Assembly: GCA_041855665.1 (NCBI GenBank)
Contig: JBHAEP010000034.1
Coordinates: 1-18,142, forward strand
Length of the DNA: 18,142 bases
Direction: 5' to 3'
Origin: JBHAEP01 sp041855665
GTDB taxonomy: Bacteria > Patescibacteriota > Saccharimonadia > Saccharimonadales > Saccharimonadaceae
This document shows positions 12,788-18,142 of the stretch, in pieces. Each line of letters starts with the position of its first letter. The stretch's first letter is position 1. Below the pieces are notes generated by a model, which was not told the origin of the DNA, searched no databases, and saw only the letters and a list, made by a program, of their open reading frames with translations. The position numbers and the translations under genes were made by a program.

Positions 12788-14014
12788 TTAAATCCTCCTT
12801 TCTTTTAGAGATTGATAATTATTTTTACATTGTCTTGCTACATCCTGCCATGATATTTTCAGATATTCGTGCTTGATGTTGTTTTTCATTTCTTTCTTTA
12901 AGTTTTCCGAACTGGCAATCCCAACAATTTGATCAGCCAGCCGATGCGTATCCCAAAAATCAAACCTAAAAATACTTTTCAAAACTTCGCCTACACCACT
13001 TTGATAGCTAATTATTAAGGCATTGTCGTAATGTGCTGCCTCCAGAGCGGTCAAACCAAAAGGCTCACTGACAGAACTCATAACAAAAACATCCATAACA
13101 CTAAAAGCATCGCGCCATTTTTTACCGCGAACAAAACCTGTGAAAAATACTTTATCGCTAATACCTAGATCTGCTGACATCTGCAAAAGTTCATCTCGCT
13201 GTTCGCCATCGCCCGCAAACAAAAATACGCATTTATCATTTTTGCTTGCAGCCAACGCCGCCGCTTGCATCAACTTATCGAGACCTTTTTGAACCGTAAA
13301 TCGAGTAACTGTTCCAATAACCGTATATCCTTGAGATTTTAAATACTCTATATACTTATAAGTATTTTCGTCGCTAGCGTCTATCGGCAAATCGTTAACA
13401 TCTATAGCGTTGTAAACTACTTCGATTTTTTCAGCTGGAATAGAGTATTTATTTATAATGATCTGCTTTGTCAATTCACTAACGGCAAAGATCTTATCTG
13501 CCATCAAAAGACCTTGATGTTCAATCTCGTGAATGATAGAATTTCCGAAATTACCACCAGAGCGATCAAATTCCGTCGCATGCACATGCACGATCAGCGG
13601 CAAGCCTGTTTTCTGCTTGGCTTTAATTCCAGCTTCCATAGTAAGCCAGTCATGGGCATGAATCGCATCAAAATCTTGACCAGAAGTTGTGATCATTTTG
13701 TCAATAAAGTCTACGTAAACTCGCTGAATATCCCTAATAGACTTCAGGGCTTTTTGAGTTTTTGGACTAGTAGAGCTAGAGTGGAGATCAGAATTTCCAT
13801 AAGCGCTAATTTCACCGAATTTTTCTAGTGGAGAAATATTAACAGCGGAATGAATTTTCATGAAATCAATATTTTCATGACGCGCAGAGTAGGGGACGAC
13901 AAAATCAAGCTCAACGCCAGATTCCGCCAAAGCTTTTGACATCTGAAAACAAGCCACACCCAGACCACCGCTGTTGTGTGGAGGTAATTCCCACCCAAGC
14001 ATTAATATTTTCAC
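12788..14014 (-). CDS. GT4/GT5-type glycogen synthase-like glycosyltransferase
   Basis: 408-residue GT-B retaining glycosyltransferase. The N-terminus has the nucleotide-sugar synthase loop WELPPHNSGGLGVA (8-21), the linker holds HAHDW, and the C-terminal domain has GTVTRFTVQKGLD and the E-x7-E motif SEPFGLTALE (Glu317, Glu325). The length and the GGLGVA loop resemble the short archaeal-type glycogen synthases rather than the 480-residue GlgA. Followed by GH57 and GH15 genes, it is likely to build an alpha-glucan. The start is a GTG with GAGGT about 8 bases upstream. It is the first gene of the operon. Confidence 0.87.
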   Translation of the reverse strand: MKILMLGWELPPHNSGGLGVACFQMSKALAESGVELDFVVPYSARHENIDFMKIHSAVNISPLEKFGEISAYGNSDLHSSSTSPKTQKALKSIRDIQRVYVDFIDKMITTSGQDFDAIHAHDWLTMEAGIKAKQKTGLPLIVHVHATEFDRSGGNFGNSIIHEIEHQGLLMADKIFAVSELTKQIIINKYSIPAEKIEVVYNAIDVNDLPIDASDENTYKYIEYLKSQGYTVIGTVTRFTVQKGLDKLMQAAALAASKNDKCVFLFAGDGEQRDELLQMSADLGISDKVFFTGFVRGKKWRDAFSVMDVFVMSSVSEPFGLTALEAAHYDNALIISYQSGVGEVLKSIFRFDFWDTHRLADQIVGIASSENLKKEMKNNIKHEYLKISWQDVARQCKNNYQSLKERRI

Positions 14015-14060
14015 GCCAACTTACCTCAAGATCTCCTGATAAAATACATCTTTGGTTTCT

Positions 14061-14069
14061 ATTTTAGCA
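14061..14069 (-). promoter_or_regulatory. Extended -10 promoter of the glucan operon
   Basis: TGCTAAAAT on the minus strand, about 45 bases upstream of the GTG. It lies back-to-back with the plus-strand tRNA-Trp promoter, so the two may interfere. Confidence 0.6.
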
Positions 14070-14093
14070 AACTAGCTTATGCTTTTACAACCG

Positions 14094-14121
14094 TTGTTTT
14101 TATTATTTTTTCTGCTATAAT
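14094..14121 (+). promoter_or_regulatory. Promoter of tRNA-Trp
   Basis: TTGTTT (14094-14099), a 16-base spacer and TATAAT (14116-14121) with extended TG (14113-14114), ending 12 bases before the tRNA. Confidence 0.7.
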
Positions 14122-14133
14122 TAAATATCGTAC

Positions 14134-14208
14134 AGGGGCATAGTACAACGGCTAGTATAAAGGTCTCCAAAACCTTAGATCTAGGTTCGATTCCTAGTGC
14201 CCCTGCCA
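14134..14208 (+). tRNA. tRNA-Trp(CCA)
   Basis: Acceptor AGGGGCA/TGCCCCT, anticodon stem AAGGT/ACCTT around loop CTCCAAA with anticodon CCA, T loop TTCGATT, discriminator G and encoded CCA (14206-14208). The CCA anticodon reads UGG only, in line with UGA being a stop here. Confidence 0.97.
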
Positions 14209-14218
14209 AGAAATTATT

Positions 14219-14247
14219 AAAATCCACTTATTATAGAGTGGATTTTT
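14219..14247 (+). terminator. Terminator after tRNA-Trp
   Basis: AAAATCCACT (14219-14228) pairs with AGTGGATTTT (14237-14246), loop of 8 bases, followed by T-rich sequence. Confidence 0.82.
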
Positions 14248-14307
14248 ATTTGGTCATTTTTACAATTAAACCACAAACACAAATATATAGAGTAAAATGA
14301 TTTTTTA

Positions 14308-14316
14308 TGGTAAAAT
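14308..14316 (+). promoter_or_regulatory. Extended -10 promoter, leaderless type
   Basis: TGGTAAAAT ends 7 bases before ATG 14324, with no Shine-Dalgarno sequence. Confidence 0.65.
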
Positions 14317-14323
14317 TGTTTTT

Positions 14324-14947
14324 ATGAAATCACTACATCTTACAAAACCACACCTAATCGTTGTGGTAGGTGTTCCAGGGGCTGGAAAAACTCATTTCGC
14401 AAAGCAATTTGCTGATACTTTTAGTGCTCCTTTTTTAAGTCTTGAATATCTATCTCGCGAACTCGACGCTGATACTAAAACCGTAAACAAAGCACTTGAA
14501 TATACATTAGATCAAGTATTAAAAACAAACCAATCAGTTGTTTACGATGGCGACACATACGCACGATCTCATCGCGCAAATCTTGCTAAAAAAGCGCGAA
14601 TGGCGGGCTATGAAACCTTGTTTATTTGGGTGCAAACTGAGCCAAACACTGCGCTAAATCGGTCTACCCGAAAGTCTCGACACGACAAAGACCGTATTCC
14701 GCATACAGCCAGCGAACATAAAAGATTACTAGATAAGTTTACTCAACCAAAAGAAGATGAACGCGCTCTAGTAATTAGCGGTAAGCACACCTTTGCAACC
14801 CAGGCAAGAATTGTACTAGAAAGACTATCTAAGCCTCGCGCTGAAGAATCTAAAAAATCTGGCTTAAAAATCCCGACCCGAGCTTCAATTAAAAATATAT
14901 CACCAGAAAGATCAAAACCTACTGGTCGAAATATTTCAATCCAATAA
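14324..14947 (+). CDS. P-loop kinase-like protein (AAA_33 / zeta-like)
   Basis: 207 residues. Walker A is GVPGAGKT (16-23) near the N-terminus. A later DGDTYARSHR block and an Arg-rich region (NRSTRKSRHDKDR) resemble small-molecule or polynucleotide kinases of the AAA_33/zeta group, which move the ATP gamma-phosphate to a nucleotide, sugar or RNA end. The last 45 residues are a basic, probably disordered tail (SKPRAEESKKSGLKIPTR). ATG 14324 is preferred to 14297, because a promoter hexamer lies just upstream of it and the earlier start is within a promoter-like TAAAAT. The next gene follows with no spacing. It may be a toxin-like or RNA repair kinase, but no partner antitoxin is seen. Confidence 0.8.
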   Translation: MKSLHLTKPHLIVVVGVPGAGKTHFAKQFADTFSAPFLSLEYLSRELDADTKTVNKALEYTLDQVLKTNQSVVYDGDTYARSHRANLAKKARMAGYETLFIWVQTEPNTALNRSTRKSRHDKDRIPHTASEHKRLLDKFTQPKEDERALVISGKHTFATQARIVLERLSKPRAEESKKSGLKIPTRASIKNISPERSKPTGRNISIQ

Positions 14948-15640
14948 GTGGCCGTCAAAACAATACAACACCCCCGTCTTGGTGAAATCAAAATTAAAAC
15001 TTACGCTCAATCACGAGCTGTAAAGTTTAAGATTGATCCAAGCGGGGTTCTTTTGGCTACCGCACCTATAGGCGTGAGCGAAAAAATGATTCTGAAAATT
15101 ATAGATCATAACGAGCAAAAAATAGCCAAACTACTAAATCAATATCCCCCGAGTTTCGAAGTAAAGGACGGGGAAGAAATTGGCAAAAGTCACACTTTGA
15201 TTATTCGCGAAAGTAAAAATTTAAGCGTAGAAAGCAAAGATTTAAAAATTATATTAAATCTACCGGCGGAAATTGACCCCAAGTCACAAAAAGTCTATGC
15301 GGCAATAAAACCGCAGATAATAAAAGCTCTCCGTAAAGAAGCGAAGGCTTATTTACCTAAAAGAATCTCTAAATTAGCGGATGATTTTGGATTTCGGTTT
15401 GATTCGCTAAGATTTAATCACGCCTCAACTCGCTGGGGGAGTTGTAAGCTTTTTGACATCAATCTAAATATCGCCTTAATGAAACTGCCATTCGAACTAA
15501 TCGATTATGTCTTGATACATGAACTTGCACACACAAAACATCCAAATCACAGCAGTGATTTCTGGGCAGAAGTACAAAGATGCATTCCAGACTACAAGGT
15601 GCGCGATAAAAATCTAAAAAAATATTCGCCACATATTTAA
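14948..15640 (+). CDS. YgjP/M48-like zinc metalloprotease
   Basis: 230-residue protein of the YgjP (DUF45, WLM-like) group of putative metal-dependent hydrolases. The zinc site is HELAH (191-195) with a third ligand His201 in KHPNHSSDFW, and the family block RWGSC is at 162-166. No signal or membrane segment, so it should act in the cytoplasm. The start is a GTG directly after the previous TAA with no spacing and no strong ribosome binding site, which suggests translation by re-initiation. The substrate is unknown for this family. Confidence 0.9.
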   Translation: MAVKTIQHPRLGEIKIKTYAQSRAVKFKIDPSGVLLATAPIGVSEKMILKIIDHNEQKIAKLLNQYPPSFEVKDGEEIGKSHTLIIRESKNLSVESKDLKIILNLPAEIDPKSQKVYAAIKPQIIKALRKEAKAYLPKRISKLADDFGFRFDSLRFNHASTRWGSCKLFDINLNIALMKLPFELIDYVLIHELAHTKHPNHSSDFWAEVQRCIPDYKVRDKNLKKYSPHI

Positions 15641-15655
15641 AACCAAAAAAGCTTG

Positions 15656-15664
15656 TGGTAAAAT
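15656..15664 (+). promoter_or_regulatory. Extended -10 promoter, leaderless type
   Basis: TGGTAAAAT ends 6 bases before the ATG at 15671. This is the same nine-base motif as at 14308. Confidence 0.65.
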
Positions 15665-15670
15665 TATATT

Positions 15671-16951
15671 ATGAAAAATAGGGCGGGAAATACGTGGAAA
15701 AAGTTTTTGATTATCTTAATTTTTGCGATAATCATCACTATTCAAGTTTTAAACCAAGCAGATGTTCCACTTACCGTTACACTCTTGACTTCAGCTAGTT
15801 TTCTAGCTATTGCTTTTTTGGTTTTCAATACCCAGAACGAAAACAACTATCAAACCAATGAGAGTTTTGATGTTTTTGAACGCGATCGAATTTTAACTAT
15901 TATCAATAACTTAGATAGCGGAATTCTCACAACTGATAAGAACGGTTTAGTTCAGATATACAACGCTGCTAGCTTGAACCTACTAGACACCAACACGGCA
16001 CCAAGCGGCAAACACATCGACGAAGTTTTACAGCTGGAAAACACAACCCAAGAAAGCATCAGTACTTTTGATTTAATGAAAGACCGTACATCTTCAATTA
16101 AAATTGATGATTTTTACCTAGCTGACGATTCGGTCGAAGATAGAATTAGATTAGAATTAACCATTTCTCCGATCCACGGATATCACCATCAAACCAGCAA
16201 CGAAGATGGATTTATTGTAATACTACGCGATATAACAAAAGAAAAAAGCCTCAATGAAGAGCGCGACGAATTCATCAGCGTGGTAAGCCATGAACTAAGG
16301 ACACCTTTGACAATATCCGAAGGTACTTTAAGTACAGCAAAGTTAATTTTATCAAAGCAGGAAAATGTCCCAGAAGCTGTAAACGAAGCAGTCAAAAGAG
16401 CCTATGACCAAACTATATTTTTATCTAGAATGGTCAATGATTTAAGCATTCTATCTCGAGCTCAACGCGGAGTTATGAGTGAAGCCGAAGAAATCAACAC
16501 TAAGGATTTCTTGCACGATTTGTATAACCAGTACCTGAATGAAGCTAGCAAGAAAAATCTGCAGCTAAATCTAGATATCTCAAACAAACTAGACAATATC
16601 TCAACTAGTCGACTCTACATACAAGAGCTCCTTCAAAATTTCATCACCAATGCAATTAAATACACGGAAGAGGGTAGCGTGACTATCTCAGCTAGCCAAA
16701 AATCCGGAATGATAACCTTTGCCGTTTCCGACACTGGCATAGGAATCAGTAAAACGGATCAAGCAAAAGTATTTCAGCGCTTTTATCGTGCAGAGGATTA
16801 CCGAACTCGCGAAACAAGCGGCACCGGACTCGGACTTTATGTTGCTCAAAAATTAGCTCAAAAAATGAAAACTAAAATCCACTTAAAAAGTCGCCTAAAC
16901 CACGGGTCAACATTCTCGTTTGAACTTCCAGCCGTAAAAGCCACCAAATAA
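15671..16951 (+). CDS. Membrane sensor histidine kinase with PAS domain
   Basis: 426 residues. Two hydrophobic segments (about 11-27 and 33-53) with almost no extracellular loop are followed by a PAS-like region (about 72-190), HisKA with the phospho-acceptor in SVVSHELRTP (His207), and an HATPase domain with N box QNFITNAIKY (Asn327), G1 DTGIGIS (354-360), F box FQRFYRAE and G2 GTGLGL (384-389). The catalytic set is complete, so it should be active. The tiny periplasmic part suggests that it senses the membrane or a cytoplasmic ligand through PAS. No response regulator is adjacent, making it an orphan here. Confidence 0.94.
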   Translation: MKNRAGNTWKKFLIILIFAIIITIQVLNQADVPLTVTLLTSASFLAIAFLVFNTQNENNYQTNESFDVFERDRILTIINNLDSGILTTDKNGLVQIYNAASLNLLDTNTAPSGKHIDEVLQLENTTQESISTFDLMKDRTSSIKIDDFYLADDSVEDRIRLELTISPIHGYHHQTSNEDGFIVILRDITKEKSLNEERDEFISVVSHELRTPLTISEGTLSTAKLILSKQENVPEAVNEAVKRAYDQTIFLSRMVNDLSILSRAQRGVMSEAEEINTKDFLHDLYNQYLNEASKKNLQLNLDISNKLDNISTSRLYIQELLQNFITNAIKYTEEGSVTISASQKSGMITFAVSDTGIGISKTDQAKVFQRFYRAEDYRTRETSGTGLGLYVAQKLAQKMKTKIHLKSRLNHGSTFSFELPAVKATK

Positions 16952-16978
16952 AAATGCCTGCAAAATAGCGGGCATTTA
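16951..16978. terminator. Bidirectional terminator between convergent genes
   Basis: AAATGCCTGC (16952-16961) pairs with GCGGGCATTT (16968-16977), one wobble, loop AAAATA. It sits between the histidine kinase stop and the minus-strand glycosyltransferase stop, and even contains part of the latter. Confidence 0.8.
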
Positions 16979-18127
16979 TTGTATAGAACGATCTTTTATC
17001 GATTTACGGACGTAAACTGTTCGACCTTTCCAAGTAACCGAACCCTTTAAATAGCTCGCTAAACTAGCGACCCAAATGTAAAACTCCTGCACAAAAACAT
17101 ACGGAACTGTAAAAATAGCTAAAATTCCAGCCCCGCCGAATTGGCGAATAACATGAAGTGTATATGTTAAACCTAAAATAGCCAAACAATTAAGCCAAAT
17201 TATATAACTAAACCCATAAATAACAGCCATTAATATCATAGGTATAGGCAAAAAATAGAAAAATGTTGCTAAAAATGATAACAAAACACCCTTTAATCTT
17301 CCTCCAAAGATGGAAATCAAAATTCTTTTCTCGGTTTCAATCTGAGAATGCCAACGTTTTTGAAAACTTATACCCAAAGCTTGGCCGTGAATCAAGAAAG
17401 TGTACCCACCCTTAACCTTTGCTAAAGTTCTGGCGAATCTTCCATCTGGAGAGATAGCCGACTTATAATTCTGAAGTGCGCTACCGTCAAGCAGCTCGCT
17501 AGCTGAAATCATCCAGATTGCACCAGTCGATGAAGGTTTGAATCTAGAATTCAGAATCTCCAACCAATAATACCTGAGTGGCGCAAAAAGCAATCCACGT
17601 ATCCATGGCTGACGAGGGCTGGGTATAACAGATATCATTTTAGTGCTGTAGTTTTCCTTATAGGCAACCATTTTTTCTATCGTGTCAGGCTGAATGTGAG
17701 TGTCCACATCAACAAAAAGAATCTCTTTACCGAGTGCATTTTTAGCCAAATTATAAAGAGCGAAACTTTTACCACTCCAACCTTCCGGTAGGGTTTCTCC
17801 CTCGATAAACCTGACGCCAGCATGAGCAAAAGATCGAATAATTTCTTTTGTTTGATCGCTACTTTCGTCGTCGAGGACTATAATCTCAAGTTTTGGATAC
17901 TTGCTCGCTAAAACAGCCTCAAGACATGGAGCTAAAGCATGCATCTCATTTCTGGCAGGAATACAGACCGAAACACTAGGGTAATCTTTAATTGGTCGTC
18001 GCCTGTAAGCATAATTCACGCGCCTATTTTGACGAATAATCCTCATTTGAACATAAAAAAACCTAACTGCAATAATTCCACAACCAGAAAGCCATAAAAT
18101 TCCTAGAAAAAATATAAAATCAAACAT
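16976..18127 (-). CDS. Membrane GT2 glycosyltransferase (HpnB/CrtQ-like)
   Basis: 383 residues from the chosen start. An N-terminal membrane helix (about 3-25) precedes a GT-A catalytic domain: VSVCIPARNE (52-61), LDDESSD (85-91), EGWSGK (115-120) and the metal-binding DVD (140-142). Several hydrophobic helices follow from about 270, and the C-terminal WKGRTVY is typical of hopanoid- or carotenoid-type glycosyltransferases. It probably adds sugar to a lipid at the inner face of the membrane. An ATG at 18133 is also possible, but TATAAT (minus, 18140-18135) ends only one base before it, while the ATG at 18127 lies 7 bases after, as in the other leaderless genes. Confidence 0.85.
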   Translation of the reverse strand: MFDFIFFLGILWLSGCGIIAVRFFYVQMRIIRQNRRVNYAYRRRPIKDYPSVSVCIPARNEMHALAPCLEAVLASKYPKLEIIVLDDESSDQTKEIIRSFAHAGVRFIEGETLPEGWSGKSFALYNLAKNALGKEILFVDVDTHIQPDTIEKMVAYKENYSTKMISVIPSPRQPWIRGLLFAPLRYYWLEILNSRFKPSSTGAIWMISASELLDGSALQNYKSAISPDGRFARTLAKVKGGYTFLIHGQALGISFQKRWHSQIETEKRILISIFGGRLKGVLLSFLATFFYFLPIPMILMAVIYGFSYIIWLNCLAILGLTYTLHVIRQFGGAGILAIFTVPYVFVQEFYIWVASLASYLKGSVTWKGRTVYVRKSIKDRSIQ

Positions 18128-18134
18128 TAGCATT

Positions 18135-18140
18135 ATTATA
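18135..18140 (-). promoter_or_regulatory. -10 box of the GT2 gene, at window edge
   Basis: TATAAT on the minus strand, 7 bases before ATG 18127. Upstream sequence is cut off, so no -35 or extended element can be judged. Confidence 0.45.
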
Positions 18141-18142
18141 AA

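Noticed and set aside
1..18142. CRISPR array or phage module
   Set aside because: No regularly spaced direct repeats, cas genes, or phage structural or integrase genes were seen.

Overview
The window looks like a stretch of a small, AT-rich genome of a Patescibacteria/CPR bacterium, most plausibly Candidatus Saccharibacteria. This is inferred from compact housekeeping genes, short operons, recurrent extended -10 promoters placed almost on top of start codons, and a GT4/GH57/GH15 glucan cluster; no marker gene here proves it. The genetic code appears standard: UGA is used as an ordinary stop (hydrolase gene, pseudouridine synthase gene).

Layout. Positions 1-391: 3' part of rpsI with a strong terminator. 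411-2214: rRNA m5C methyltransferase overlapping an alpha/beta hydrolase. 2231-5240: trpS, an RluA-type pseudouridine synthase and a DNA polymerase III delta'-like subunit, with overlapping stops and starts. 5251-5901: membrane-anchored TPR protein. 5961-8273: a tRNA island (Thr-UGU, Tyr-GUA on minus, Thr-GGU) into which two divergent cassettes are set. 8277-8886 (minus): rpmG and a two-helix membrane protein. 8904-14014 (minus): four-gene operon with GT4 glycogen-synthase-like enzyme, GH57 enzyme, GH15 glucoamylase-like enzyme and an unknown basic protein. 14134-14208: tRNA-Trp. 14324-15640: P-loop kinase-like protein plus YgjP-type metalloprotease. 15671-16951: orphan sensor histidine kinase. 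16976-18127 (minus): membrane GT2 glycosyltransferase. No gene-free stretch exceeds 300 bases.

The main discovery is the pair of cassettes at 6104-7036 (minus) and 7413-8231 (plus). Each has a TTGACT-17-extended -10 promoter, a 5' leader hairpin, an ORF of unknown family (230 and 196 aa, distant paralogues of each other), then a 15-bp hairpin that runs directly into a complete type III hammerhead ribozyme. The two 3' elements are identical at 108 of 113 aligned positions, with every difference in a loop or linker, although the proteins are only weakly alike. The predicted ribozyme cut falls one base after the hairpin, so self-cleavage would leave an mRNA ending in a sealed hairpin. The hairpin and ribozyme stem III share a strand and cannot coexist, and the 5' leader is complementary to part of the 3' element. 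Together this looks like a self-processing mRNA family that I do not recognise.

A second theme is transcription start design: at least seven genes have a TATAAT/TAAAAT-like hexamer only 6-10 bases before the start codon, without a Shine-Dalgarno sequence, implying leaderless mRNAs, whereas downstream operon genes and the ribozyme cassettes mostly use ribosome binding sites.
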